A DNA stretch of 64,000 bases from an uncultured Clostridia bacterium (GCA_947038565.1 CAMQWP010000003.1:21183-85182), one strand, 5' to 3'. Shown: positions 40,170 to 50,439, counted from the first letter of the stretch. Notes: generated from the sequence alone by a model not told the origin. Numbers and translations: made by a program.

Positions 40170-41024
40170 TTATTTTTCATTATTTTTCATATTGATGTCG
40201 TTGCTGATGAACTCATCCTGAACATTCTCCATATCAATATCTTTTTCGCACTCTGAATTGTTAGAATCATCATCTATCTCTATGATTTCGCAATCAATAT
40301 TGAGAATTGTTTCATCTTCTACAGAAGACTTCTTGCTTATTTTTTTTCTAACATGATTAAATAGCGTGATCGCGTCCGTGTTTAAAAATGCGTAAGTAAA
40401 TTTATTTTCTCTCTTATTGATTTGCTTGTATACGGCAGATACAATAAAGTAACCACAAATACCTGCTATAGCACCTACGATCATACCCGCAATAACATCA
40501 GTAGGGTAATGAACTACAAGATAAACTCTTGACATAGCCATCAGCAAGCCAAATATAAATCCAAGCCAGCTATACCTTTTGTCCCCCGCAAGGAATAGTG
40601 CCGTCACCATAGCAAAAGTAGCAGTAACGTGACCTGACGGGAATGACTTATCACTTAGCCCCGAATTAAACACCTCTACAAACCATTGCATATAAACATC
40701 ACTACTGTCATAAGGACGACTTCTATCTATAAGGTTCTTTAAAATAAGATTAGTAATCACTGCACCGATAAATATCGCTACTATTGCCGACAACCCCGAG
40801 AATCTACTCTTCTTAAAACATAGAAGAATCATCGAGAAAATTATTAATGGAATTCCCGCCTCACCAAAAAAAGTGATGAACTTAAAGAACGGATCAAAAA
40901 ATCCTCCAGCACGTACATGCCAAGATCGGAAAAACTCCAAAATAGCATAATCAAAAGCACGAAAGGTTTCATCAAGCCAAACGCCAGCAGTAGAAGATAT
41001 CAACATAGTAAAATTCATAAGCAC
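40170..41024 (-). CDS. PAP2-family phosphatase with acidic C-terminal extension
   Basis: KNLIDRSRPYD, SFPSGHVTATFA, SRVYLVVHYPTDVIAG. Confidence 0.9.
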   Translation of the reverse strand: MLMNFTMLISSTAGVWLDETFRAFDYAILEFFRSWHVRAGGFFDPFFKFITFFGEAGIPLIIFSMILLCFKKSRFSGLSAIVAIFIGAVITNLILKNLIDRSRPYDSSDVYMQWFVEVFNSGLSDKSFPSGHVTATFAMVTALFLAGDKRYSWLGFIFGLLMAMSRVYLVVHYPTDVIAGMIVGAIAGICGYFIVSAVYKQINKRENKFTYAFLNTDAITLFNHVRKKISKKSSVEDETILNIDCEIIEIDDDSNNSECEKDIDMENVQDEFISNDINMKNNEK

Positions 41025-41129
41025 TCTCCCCTTTTGTGTACAATTTAGTTAAACAATAACATGAATATTCATCATGTCGATTTGCAACACCTATTAAAAT
41101 ATACATATATACACTGTATTATATAAGCA

Positions 41130-41172
41130 AATAGGCTATGCTGTCAAATTGCAATATACAGCATAGCCTATT
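41130..41172. terminator. 15-bp perfect inverted repeat downstream of the BY-kinase-like gene
   Basis: AATAGGCTATGCTGT...ACAGCATAGCCTATT; no clear T-tract. Confidence 0.5.
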
Positions 41173-41181
41173 ATATTATTA

Positions 41182-41817
41182 TTATTTTTTACGCTGTGCT
41201 AGTTTTTCTTTAAAAGATTTTTTCTCACTAGAAACTACTACTAGTCCGATACATTCAGATAAAGTATCACGAGCCATTATAAGATCACTTTTCTCATCTA
41301 TATTTTTATCTAAAACTACCATAGACAAGCCAATTTTGTTCGCTAAAGATGATTTTACAACACTCAAAGCAGTACTAGTCACATTAAAGAAAACTAAGTC
41401 ATATTTATCTTGAATACTCTCTAATCGACTATTAAAATTGACATCATGCAAAACTTTAAGACCATTATTGATCTCGCCCGTAGACATTACATCGCAGTGC
41501 AATGATTCGCTATAAGATATGCAATCATCACTGTCCACATTCTCTAATACATAATCGGCGAAGCCTTTACCTGACGGCATGTCAAAGTTATCATTACCCT
41601 CTGTATTTACGTCTACCAAAAGCACATTTCTGTCAAGACTAGAAGTCATAGCAATAATGTCTTTTATCGCTTGAATACTCTTAGCATTGCATGATAAAGG
41701 CATTATAGCAATGCTCTTTTTATTTTTTGCACTTAGGCTATTTAGCATATTATTTACAGTAGAAATACATTCCGCACTTCTTGCCTCTGGAGAAAGTATA
41801 TTATTTTTATTAAACAT
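41182..41817 (-). CDS. BY-kinase/CpsD-like P-loop protein with degenerate nucleotide-binding motifs
   Basis: SIAIMPLSCNAKSIQAI (degenerate Walker A), NVLLVDVNTEG, YDLVFFNVTST; paired with a Wzz-like gene. Confidence 0.6.
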   Translation of the reverse strand: MFNKNNILSPEARSAECISTVNNMLNSLSAKNKKSIAIMPLSCNAKSIQAIKDIIAMTSSLDRNVLLVDVNTEGNDNFDMPSGKGFADYVLENVDSDDCISYSESLHCDVMSTGEINNGLKVLHDVNFNSRLESIQDKYDLVFFNVTSTALSVVKSSLANKIGLSMVVLDKNIDEKSDLIMARDTLSECIGLVVVSSEKKSFKEKLAQRKK

Positions 41818-42574
41818 TAGCTATATCCCCCTTATCAGCATTGACACTCTTTGTATTAGAGTCATTGACAACGACATTGGCGTTTATATTTTCTTTTTCA
41901 TTCGGATAAGTCATAAAACCTAATACTTGCATATCGAATTCATCATTAAAACTGTAAATATTTTTCAACTTACGTGAAGTAATAGACCATATAATTAAAC
42001 CTATTACGCTAAATACTCCGCCGAATAAACCGCCTATAACTATCATTTGCGTTGTTTTATCTGCGATATTCACATTTGAAACTTCCGCAACACTTACATT
42101 CGACAATTCAACTTTTACACTGCCAACAATTGGTTTAAGTTTAAGATAATTCTCTAGTGCTATAGTATAGTTCTCAAGCATTGAATGACCAATATTTGGA
42201 TCATCGAATGAGCTAACAATTTTGATTAAATTATGAGACGGCTCTTCACCTACCATATATCTCGAGATTACGATACTAGACTTGATATCAGCCTTTTCGA
42301 CTCCTGAAACTCCCGCCTCAGTGAACATAGCAAAAGCATAATCTATAAAATCAGCATCTTTCGATAATACGATCATATTTTCGAAATCATTATCGCTTAT
42401 AGCTCCTGATACCGACTTATAATTCACAGTTCCAATCGCTGAAGCCTCATAGACCTTTGGCACGCAAACTTGAGCATAGAACAATCCTATACTTGCAAAT
42501 AATATAATACTTGCAACTATTACTAACCATTTTTTTATTAATTTTTTAAATAATATACCAATAGTAATATTCAT
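41810..42574 (-). CDS. Wzz/CapA-like chain-length determinant family membrane protein
   Basis: Two TM helices flanking an extracytoplasmic domain, KVYEASAIGTV N-terminus, 8-bp overlap with the BY-kinase-like ORF; ATG at 42574. Confidence 0.78.
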   Translation of the reverse strand: MNITIGILFKKLIKKWLVIVASIILFASIGLFYAQVCVPKVYEASAIGTVNYKSVSGAISDNDFENMIVLSKDADFIDYAFAMFTEAGVSGVEKADIKSSIVISRYMVGEEPSHNLIKIVSSFDDPNIGHSMLENYTIALENYLKLKPIVGSVKVELSNVSVAEVSNVNIADKTTQMIVIGGLFGGVFSVIGLIIWSITSRKLKNIYSFNDEFDMQVLGFMTYPNEKENINANVVVNDSNTKSVNADKGDIANV

Positions 42575-42645
42575 TATAACCTCTTTCATTTTATATATAT
42601 ACATTATTATAGCACAAATGCACATAATGTGCAACAATATTTTAA

Positions 42646-42687
42646 AAAATAATAGTGAGCAACACGATGTTACTCACTATTATATAT
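42646..42687 (-). terminator. intrinsic terminator-like hairpin of the DUF5050-like lipoprotein gene
   Basis: AATAGTGAG/CTCACTATT inverted repeat. Confidence 0.6.
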
Positions 42688-42721
42688 ACTATCTTCTATT
42701 ATATTGTAAATATACTATAAA

Positions 42722-44200
42722 TTATTTTTCTACGTAAGGATCAATACCTTCGATATCTTCAGCGATTACGCTATCATGAGCTTCTCTAGCATCTTTATCC
42801 ATAGCCTTAACTAACTCTTTATAAGCTTTAACATCATCTTCTGTTCTAACTGCGATTGCCTTATGCTTAGCACCCTCAGTAACCATGTCAAAAGTATACA
42901 TATAATTATAGTAAGCACTATTCATATAGTAAAGTGTATTTCCGATAATAACTGGAGCTACACCGTCGAATTTAATATTAGCTTTTACAACTATTTCCGC
43001 GTTATCAATAAAACCAGTTTTGCAAGTAGCAGTAATACCCTCTTTATTCATCTCAAGTTTTGATAATGAAGAGTCGATAGAGTAATACATGTATAACTTA
43101 TCTCCTTCAGCACGGATAGTATTGATACTAGTAGAAGTGATAGTAGCGTCTATAGTGTAACTGATCTTGCTAGCAGTAGTTAAGCCATCAGCAGAGATAG
43201 TAGGGATATACATCTCAGTCGCAGTCATAACATATACACCAGCGTCATAACTGATATATCTAACAGTCAAACCAATAGCTGTAGTCATTTGCTTTTCACT
43301 AACAAATTTTAGATCTTTATCGAACTTTGCAGCGAATAGACCAGGAGTAGTTTTGTTAGTATTTTTAGTAACTGTCTTATCATAGTAAACTATAAGGTTT
43401 TCGCCCTCAGTAGTTACATTCTTAACGTCGTAAGTTGACTTACTCTCGCTACCGTTTAAAATCTCTTTAGTAGTACCATTAGCATTTAGAGCAAATATAG
43501 TATTATAAGGATCACCTTCGATATCTTCTGGAGACTTTGTGAATACAGAAACCATAGAAGAATTTACAGCACCAGGAGTGTATGATTTGCAGTCAGAGAA
43601 CTTTGTAACAGTTGCTTTCTCTTCTACAGATACAGCGCTACCGATCTTGCCATCGTATGATACAAACATTACTGTAGTGCCTTCCATGTAATAAAGTCCC
43701 TTATCAGTGAACTTGTATTCCATAGCATCAGACTGAACAGTTACGATCTTCTCAAGATTTGATCCATCGATCTTAACTCTGTAGAAATCAGTGAAGTTAG
43801 TCTGAAGAGTACCCGCTTTAGAAGTAGATACAGAAGGAGAAGTGAAGTATAAATATCCACCGAAAATATTAAGACTATTCTTATTATTTTTATCCATAGC
43901 AACTTGAGGAACTAATACTTTAGAATCAGTGCCGTCTAAGTTAGCACGATAAATAGCACCCTTAGTAACATTGCCGTACTTATTATGGTCAGCTTCAGTA
44001 ATAGCCTCATAGCCTAAGTAACCATTAGTATAGTACATGTAATTACCTTGCATAACAACAAAAGAATTGTTATTTTGAGTAGTTGCAGTAGGGTCACCAC
44101 CTGTAAGTGGATCTATCTCAGACACGCAAGCAACAAGTGCCAAAACAGACACTAGTAAAACTGCGACGATCATAGATATCTTTTTAAATAATTTAGTCAT
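42722..44200 (-). CDS. lipoprotein with DUF5050-like beta-propeller-type repeats
   Basis: Lipobox LALVAC|VS; repeated YMYYTNG / GAIYRANLDGTDSKVL / YFTSP..YRVKIDGSNLEKI. Confidence 0.7.
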   Translation of the reverse strand: MTKLFKKISMIVAVLLVSVLALVACVSEIDPLTGGDPTATTQNNNSFVVMQGNYMYYTNGYLGYEAITEADHNKYGNVTKGAIYRANLDGTDSKVLVPQVAMDKNNKNSLNIFGGYLYFTSPSVSTSKAGTLQTNFTDFYRVKIDGSNLEKIVTVQSDAMEYKFTDKGLYYMEGTTVMFVSYDGKIGSAVSVEEKATVTKFSDCKSYTPGAVNSSMVSVFTKSPEDIEGDPYNTIFALNANGTTKEILNGSESKSTYDVKNVTTEGENLIVYYDKTVTKNTNKTTPGLFAAKFDKDLKFVSEKQMTTAIGLTVRYISYDAGVYVMTATEMYIPTISADGLTTASKISYTIDATITSTSINTIRAEGDKLYMYYSIDSSLSKLEMNKEGITATCKTGFIDNAEIVVKANIKFDGVAPVIIGNTLYYMNSAYYNYMYTFDMVTEGAKHKAIAVRTEDDVKAYKELVKAMDKDAREAHDSVIAEDIEGIDPYVEK

Positions 44201-44332
44201 AAAACTCTCCCTATTAATTTAACTTGGAGCGTGCAATAATCACACGCATAAATATTAACATATAATATTATAATATAAAGTAACAAATAAATCAATGCTT
44301 TACACGCACTTTCTGAAAAAAAAGGAGCAAAT

Positions 44333-44713
44333 ATGAAAAAATTTAATACTTATAATGGATTTTATGTAAAATCCGACAAAAAATCTCATCAGCCTAGCAC
44401 AATTACGCCTAAAACTCTTAACGAAATAGACAGCTCATTTCTAGATCCTAACTTAGACTATAATAACACTACCGCTGACACTACCTATAATAACATAAGA
44501 ACTAACACCTTTGAAAGTAGCAATCTTGACAAAAAGCCTCCCTACAACGAGGTAATCTCAGAGCCTTATATTGCAGACGATTATGCCTACTCTAACGATA
44601 ACTTGACCGACTATCAGGCTGTCGCGATCAGTATGAAAACTCGTAAACTTCTACAGCTATCAAAGTCACATGATATGGCGATCAAGCGTATTTTATCAGA
44701 GAATTCAAAATGA
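44333..44713 (+). CDS. hypothetical hydrophilic protein
   Basis: ATG after AAAAAAGGAGCAAAT; Asn/Asp/Thr-rich, no family recognised. Confidence 0.6.
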   Translation: MKKFNTYNGFYVKSDKKSHQPSTITPKTLNEIDSSFLDPNLDYNNTTADTTYNNIRTNTFESSNLDKKPPYNEVISEPYIADDYAYSNDNLTDYQAVAISMKTRKLLQLSKSHDMAIKRILSENSK

Positions 44714-44718
44714 TAATC

Positions 44719-45528
44719 TTATAGATCCATAGCGATCTTATATACTTCATCTTTATGTACTCCACGCTCTTTAGCGGTCAGCTTAATAGCGTCTTTTTTG
44801 CTTAGACCAGTAGCAAGATTTGATGTAAAATGCTCCGCAATGCTTAGCTCACACTTTATACTAGCGACCTCTCTGCCTTCTATGATAATTACAAATTCAC
44901 CACGTGGATTCTCTATATGGAACTCTCCTAGAGTACCACACTCCACTCTCTCAAATATCTTCGTGATCTCTTTCACTGCAAATACTTTCCTATCTCCCAA
45001 CATTGAGTACAAGTAGTCAATATGAGCATTGATATCATGAGGTGACGAGTAGAAAACCAACTGAATATCTATATCGCGATAAGGTGAAACTAGTGCGTCT
45101 TTGTCCTTTCTCTTCTCTGGCAAAAAACCTAAAAAGCAAAAACCACGACGCATAATACCTGTCATAGCAATAGCACTGACCACCGCTGACGGGCCTGGCA
45201 CGACAGTATATTCGATACCAGCATCACGCACCATACTTACAAGCACTGCACCGGGATCTGATACGCAAGGCATACCAGCGTCCGTGATAAGTGCTACACT
45301 TTTACCTTCATTTAATAGCCCGATAATTCGCTCGCCACTCTCACGCTCTTTGTGCATGTAATAGCTAACAAGCGTTTTTTTAATCTGGTAACGATTTAAC
45401 AATATTAGACTGTGCCTAGTATCTTCGCAAGCGATAACGTCTACGCTATTAAGAGTCTCTACCGCCCTGTATGTCATATCCGACATATTGCCGATCGGCG
45501 TGCCGACAATGTATAATTTACCTTGCAT
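44719..45528 (-). CDS. rsmI: 16S rRNA (cytidine1402-2'-O)-methyltransferase
   Basis: LYIVGTPIGNMSDMTYRAVETL, CEDTRHS, LITDAGMPCVSDPGAVLV. Confidence 0.95.
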   Translation of the reverse strand: MQGKLYIVGTPIGNMSDMTYRAVETLNSVDVIACEDTRHSLILLNRYQIKKTLVSYYMHKERESGERIIGLLNEGKSVALITDAGMPCVSDPGAVLVSMVRDAGIEYTVVPGPSAVVSAIAMTGIMRRGFCFLGFLPEKRKDKDALVSPYRDIDIQLVFYSSPHDINAHIDYLYSMLGDRKVFAVKEITKIFERVECGTLGEFHIENPRGEFVIIIEGREVASIKCELSIAEHFTSNLATGLSKKDAIKLTAKERGVHKDEVYKIAMDL

Positions 45529-45568
45529 AATACTCCTTGATGTAGCATAAACCTACATACCTTAATGC

Positions 45569-46129
45569 TTACTTAGCCAATACAACCCCTGCTGTCAATA
45601 TTATTGTAGCAAGCAATATAGGCAATAATAATTCTATCACTTTTAGAAGAAAAGTCTTATTCGGTGATAATTTACAATGATTGTAACTATCGGTGATAAG
45701 CAACTCATCTAGCTCTGAAAGCCTAGACTTATCAAGAGTAGCCATATTATCCGAGACCTTTATTAAGCCTTCGAACTCTTTTAATTTAGATAAGTGTTTA
45801 AAATCAATAACGCCTGATCTAATAGTTACTTTATCACTAGTCTTGTAGACATGAAACGCACGCTCTACGATGTATAAAACGCCTACAGTCCCAAGGCTAT
45901 AGAATGTAAGTTTTACTTCCATACCAGTGAATACTTCCATAAGCTCTAAGCTAAGTGCAAGCATGATAGCCATGATAATATACATCACAAGGCTGGCATA
46001 TCTTAGAATTTCTACTACGAAAGACTTATAGTACAAGCCCGCTGACGACTGAAAATACAGCTCGACTGCTAGCCTTGCTACAAAAAACACAATTATTATC
46101 GACATAACGGTAATGAATAATACTTCCAT
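45569..46129 (-). CDS. hypothetical membrane protein
   Basis: Hydrophobic segments at both ends; good context, no family recognised. Confidence 0.6.
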   Translation of the reverse strand: MEVLFITVMSIIIVFFVARLAVELYFQSSAGLYYKSFVVEILRYASLVMYIIMAIMLALSLELMEVFTGMEVKLTFYSLGTVGVLYIVERAFHVYKTSDKVTIRSGVIDFKHLSKLKEFEGLIKVSDNMATLDKSRLSELDELLITDSYNHCKLSPNKTFLLKVIELLLPILLATIILTAGVVLAK

Positions 46130-46223
46130 AATTTCTCCTATTTATACATAATAACACATTAGTAATATTTAGTCAACATCAAATTTATTTTTTTACATGT
46201 AAATGACATATAAATTATAGCCA

Positions 46224-46268
46224 AAAAAAAGCTGCCTTACTCAAATATAGAGTTTGACAGCTTTATTT
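46224..46268 (-). terminator. intrinsic terminator downstream of the LOG-like gene
   Basis: AAAGCTG...CAGCTTT with A8 on the plus-strand left side. Confidence 0.55.
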
Positions 46269-46375
46269 TATTATAATATTAGTAATACTATATAATACAC
46301 ACGGCTTTTACAAGCGTAAATATTGATTTAAATATAAGATTAATCACTCGATTTGACGTGATAGTGATCAGTATC

Positions 46376-46957
46376 TCACTTTCTAATACCGTCTATAAAC
46401 ACGATACCTTTATGACGCTTTGTGTACTGCTTGATATACTTATCAAGGTAAGCAATAGCCTCATCAGCACTGCTGACAGAATACACCTTATCCTCTTTTA
46501 TATCCGGATATCTATCTCTGCCATCAATCCTTGTACCTGCTAGCTTACTACTCCATCCGTCCACATTATTATATGCAATTAGTAGCCTTGAGAACGACCA
46601 TGCAAAAGCCATCTCTGACAATGTACCCGAACCTCCGCCGATAGCGATAACTGCACAAGCATTTGCTACCATCGCATTTCTCATCACGTCAAGACCAGTC
46701 GGTATAACGATATCAGCATACTGATTTACCTCAGTTGCGTCATAAGAAGGAACTAACGCGATAATATCACCGTCACGATATTTTTCCGATGACCTAGCAC
46801 CGCGACATACCGCCTCCATAACACCGCCTAATCCGCCAGTCTGCACCCTGTAACCAGCTTCAACAAGCGCTTTGCCTGTATCGAATGCCATCTTTTCTTT
46901 AATACTACCTTTTTCTATCCTAGCATCGCCCGCTATAGAAACTATATCTCTTAACAT
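46376..46957 (-). CDS. LOG/SLOG-fold protein, TIGR00725-like
   Basis: VQTGGLGGVMEAVCRGA, AVIAIGGGSGTLSEMAFAWS. Confidence 0.85.
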   Translation of the reverse strand: MLRDIVSIAGDARIEKGSIKEKMAFDTGKALVEAGYRVQTGGLGGVMEAVCRGARSSEKYRDGDIIALVPSYDATEVNQYADIVIPTGLDVMRNAMVANACAVIAIGGGSGTLSEMAFAWSFSRLLIAYNNVDGWSSKLAGTRIDGRDRYPDIKEDKVYSVSSADEAIAYLDKYIKQYTKRHKGIVFIDGIRK

Positions 46958-47199
46958 ATATCCACCTCTTTAAAAATTATATTTCACTATCAATCCTATG
47001 CAATAATGCGTAATTATTACCTTTGACTTTATTCTATAACCGCACATATAGCATAGTTAAGTTTATTACATTATACCACTTTTAATTCGTAATATCAATA
47101 TGTTTTTAAAAATATTTATCTACAGTTACTACAAAGGGCGTGTCTTACTAACTAATTTTTGCGATAATATGGTGATAATATTATATCAAATACAGCATT

Positions 47200-49134
47200 T
47201 CACCTAGCTTTTTTTAGTTTTTTTATATATTTCTTTTTATAATCTTTTGTGCTGTCATACTTGATTAGTCGCATTGCGTTCAGTATCGCAAGCACGGATA
47301 CGCCCACATCAGCGAATACCGCAAGCCACATATTTGTCAAGCCAAATGCACTAAGCACCAACACTACAAACTTGACTGACAGTGAAAATACTATATTTAT
47401 CCTAACTATAAGAAGTGTCTTTTTTGCAAGTTTGATAGTGTCTGCGATCTTGGATAAATCGTCATGTATCAGCACTATGTCACTAGACTGCACTGCACTA
47501 TCACTACCCACTCCGCCCATCGCGATACCTATATCAGCACGGGCAAGTACTGGTGCGTCATTTATCCCGTCTCCTACAAATATTAAATGCTCGCCTTTGC
47601 CGTTTTGCGATATAAGCTCTTCTACTATCTCTACTTTATTTGTAGGCAATAGCTCGCTATAGACCAATTCGATCCCTACTTCTTTAGCGACATTTACAGC
47701 TATTGCATTTTTGTCACCCGTAAGCATTACCACCTTTTCTATGCCTGCTTGCCTTGCCTTTTCAATAGCGTATTTACTATTTTCCTTTATACTATCGACT
47801 ATGACTATAGCACCTACAAACACACCTTCTACCGCTACATAACACACGCTACCATCACTCATTATCTCATCGCACACTATGCCACCGCTTTGCATTATTT
47901 TATAATTACCTATAGTAATATGCTTGCCATATACAGTAGCAGTTATACCATACCCCGCATGCTCTACCACATCTGTCACTTTAGAAAGCTGTATTTCGCG
48001 TCCGCTTGTGCAGTACTCACGTTGAAGTGATAATGCGATAGGATGAGTGCTGTAGCCTTCTGCATGTGACGCGATCTCAAGTAGCTTCGCCTCGCTCATG
48101 CTAGTTGATATAATCTCACTGACTGAAAACTGACCTTTAGTAATAGTCCCCGTCTTGTCTAGTACAAGTGTCTTACTGCTTGCAATTGCTTGCAAGTAAT
48201 TGCTACCTTTCACAAGCACACCATTGCGACTTGCATTACCTATACCTGCAAAAAAGCTCATTGGCACGGATATTACTAACGCACAAGGACATGAAACCAC
48301 CAAAAATGTCAATGCTCTATTTACCCACTCGACCCAATTATTTGTAATCAATGACGGGATTATCGCAATTAACAATGCAGCAATGACTACAAACGGAGTA
48401 TAATACTTTGCAAATTTGGTAATGAATGCCTCTTGAGTAGATTTATTATTACTACTACTTTCCACAAGCTCAATGATACGGCTAGCAGTGCTATTAGTAA
48501 AAGAGCTTGTCACTCTAGCAGTGATAACACCGCTTATATTTACCGACCCTGATAAGAGCTCATCGCCAATACATACCTCTACAGGCAAGCTCTCGCCAGT
48601 CAATGCTGAAGTATCAAGGGCGGACACGCCATCAGTAACAGTACAGTCAAGCGGTACTTTCTCTCCTGCTTTTATCACAATGCACTCATCAATCTGCACA
48701 TCAAAAGGATCAGCAACTATAATACTACCATCTCTGATCACATTTGCATAGTCAGGTCGGATATCAAGCAATTCGGACACACTTTTTCTCGATTTATCAG
48801 TTGCCATTCTTTGAAACAGTTCGCCCACTTGATAGAATAACATGACCGCAACCGCCTCAGGGTATTCGCCTATAGCAAAAGCCCCGATTGTGGCGATAGT
48901 CATGAGGAAATATTCATCAAAAACCTTACCCCTTGCTATATTTGCGATCGCATGCCATACCACATCATAGCCTATCAGTATATAACTAGGCAAAAATACC
49001 GCAAGCCATATATACTCACTCGGGACACTTACGGTCACTTTCAATATCATGCCTACAGCAAGTAGCAAAGCGGATATAATTATCCTTACCACTACATATA
49101 TATTTCCGCCTATAGCCTGCATTAATCTTTTCAT
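47200..49134 (-). CDS. cadA: P1B-type heavy-metal ATPase (Cd/Zn/Pb, CadA/ZntA-like) lacking an N-terminal HMA domain
   Basis: ALTGESLPVEV, VSCPCALVISVPMSFF, LDKTGTITKG, GDGINDAPVLARADIG; ATG at 49134 after GAGGAGGTAGT. Confidence 0.93.
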   Translation of the reverse strand: MKRLMQAIGGNIYVVVRIIISALLLAVGMILKVTVSVPSEYIWLAVFLPSYILIGYDVVWHAIANIARGKVFDEYFLMTIATIGAFAIGEYPEAVAVMLFYQVGELFQRMATDKSRKSVSELLDIRPDYANVIRDGSIIVADPFDVQIDECIVIKAGEKVPLDCTVTDGVSALDTSALTGESLPVEVCIGDELLSGSVNISGVITARVTSSFTNSTASRIIELVESSSNNKSTQEAFITKFAKYYTPFVVIAALLIAIIPSLITNNWVEWVNRALTFLVVSCPCALVISVPMSFFAGIGNASRNGVLVKGSNYLQAIASSKTLVLDKTGTITKGQFSVSEIISTSMSEAKLLEIASHAEGYSTHPIALSLQREYCTSGREIQLSKVTDVVEHAGYGITATVYGKHITIGNYKIMQSGGIVCDEIMSDGSVCYVAVEGVFVGAIVIVDSIKENSKYAIEKARQAGIEKVVMLTGDKNAIAVNVAKEVGIELVYSELLPTNKVEIVEELISQNGKGEHLIFVGDGINDAPVLARADIGIAMGGVGSDSAVQSSDIVLIHDDLSKIADTIKLAKKTLLIVRINIVFSLSVKFVVLVLSAFGLTNMWLAVFADVGVSVLAILNAMRLIKYDSTKDYKKKYIKKLKKAR

Positions 49135-49199
49135 ACTACCTCCTCTTACGCACAAAATAACTTATCAATTCCATGACGTGCTATCAAATAAAACTAATA

Positions 49200-49421
49200 C
49201 TAACACCTTTTTATAATAACACTCGGCATACTTTTACTTACCACGCTATATACGTTCTCTAATACCTGTTTGCTTGTGCTATCATCTATATCAAGAGCCA
49301 TCTTCAAAGTCATAAAACTTATTGATACACTTGCGACCCCTTCCACCTTAGCTATCTTCCTCTCTAGCTTACTTGCACAATTACCGCAATCCAAACCTTG
49401 CAATTTAAAACTTAATTTCAT
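49200..49421 (-). CDS. stand-alone heavy-metal-associated (HMA) domain protein
   Basis: LQGLDCGNCASKLERKIAKVEGVASVSISFMTLKM (LDCxxCA). Confidence 0.85.
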   Translation of the reverse strand: MKLSFKLQGLDCGNCASKLERKIAKVEGVASVSISFMTLKMALDIDDSTSKQVLENVYSVVSKSMPSVIIKRC

Positions 49422-49460
49422 TTTACCTATCTCCTTTTTTATATATTATCCTATCTACAG

Positions 49461-49511
49461 TTGAATATATACTCAATTGTATATACGTATTATAGTTGAA
49501 CACATACTCAA
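49461..49511 (-). promoter_or_regulatory. two 16-bp ArsR/SmtB-type operator dyads
   Basis: TTGAATATATACTCAA (49461-49476) and TTGAACACATACTCAA (49496-49511), embedded in near-identical AGTTGAA.A.ATACTCAATTGT copies 35 bp apart. Confidence 0.7.
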
Positions 49512-49518
49512 TTGTCAA
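49489..49518 (-). promoter_or_regulatory. consensus promoter of the HMA/CadA operon overlapping an operator
   Basis: Minus strand TTGACA (49513-49518), 18-nt spacer, TATAAT (49489-49494). Confidence 0.8.
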
Positions 49519-49633
49519 TACTTTTTATGTAAGTTTTGCTTGTTTACGAACTTTTTACATAATGTGGTGTTATCGGGATCATTATTTATTTGTTAAATGA
49601 CTATATTAGCACAGTCTTATTGCATTGTAAGCG

Positions 49634-49668
49634 AAAAAAACCACCTCTTGACTTATCAAGAAGTGGCA
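49634..49668 (-). terminator. intrinsic terminator of the ArsR gene
   Basis: CCACCTCTTGA-CTTA-TCAAGAAGTGG with A7 on the plus-strand left side. Confidence 0.7.
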
Positions 49669-49730
49669 AATTAATGTTGTTATTATAATTTTCACTGGCT
49701 ATTTTGCTATTTTTAGCTCATTATTATATA

Positions 49731-50108
49731 TCAAACACAGTCATGACAGCAAGTATGCTTTACATGAATAAGCGTATCTCTTATAATACCTTTCACATGG
49801 CTGTCGTCTAGTGAGTAATAAACAGTCTTACCATCTCGCCTTGATTTTACGACATTAGCTAGCTTTAGAGTAGATAACTGATGAGATATAGCCGACTTAG
49901 TCATGTCTAATAGCGTGCAAATATCACACACACATAGCTCATTATCAACCAAGCTGAACACGATACGGCAGCGAGTATTATCGCCTAGTACTTTAAATAT
50001 TTTTGCGACACTTACAATATCTTCGTCACAAGGCATAGCACCTCTAGCAATCTCTACCATTTCTTCATGTATCATGTCGCAGTCGCAACTTATATTATTT
50101 CTAGCCAT
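49731..50108 (-). CDS. ArsR/SmtB-family metal-responsive repressor (CadC/CmtR-like)
   Basis: FKVLGDNTRCRIVFSLVDNELCVCDICTLLDMTKSAISHQLSTLKLANVVKSRRDGKTVYYSL; C-terminal HTCCHDC. Confidence 0.93.
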   Translation of the reverse strand: MARNNISCDCDMIHEEMVEIARGAMPCDEDIVSVAKIFKVLGDNTRCRIVFSLVDNELCVCDICTLLDMTKSAISHQLSTLKLANVVKSRRDGKTVYYSLDDSHVKGIIRDTLIHVKHTCCHDCV

Positions 50109-50241
50109 ACTCACCCCTTTTATCTATCGAACATAATTTATATTATCTATCTATTGCATTATAACAAAAGTTTCGCTCAATGTCAATCGTAATAGAAAAA
50201 CGCTTACAGTGGGAGATATTCATACATTACTTTATATAGTA

Positions 50242-50439
50242 TTACTTCTCTTCACACTCAAATCGTATCTTTAACTTTCTATAATAATTTTCCACACTCT
50301 TGTCTCCGTCGTTATCTAAAAACAAACAATACGGAATACTGTCAGTAAGTTTATGTTTCAATATACATTTTTTACATATTCCATGATTAGGGCAACTAGC
50401 CTTCGGACATGGACAATCCATCACTCGTTCATCGCACAT
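50242..50439 (-). CDS. small Cys-rich protein (DUF6485-like)
   Basis: CPCPKASCPNHGICKKCILKHK. Confidence 0.6.
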   Translation of the reverse strand: MCDERVMDCPCPKASCPNHGICKKCILKHKLTDSIPYCLFLDNDGDKSVENYYRKLKIRFECEEK

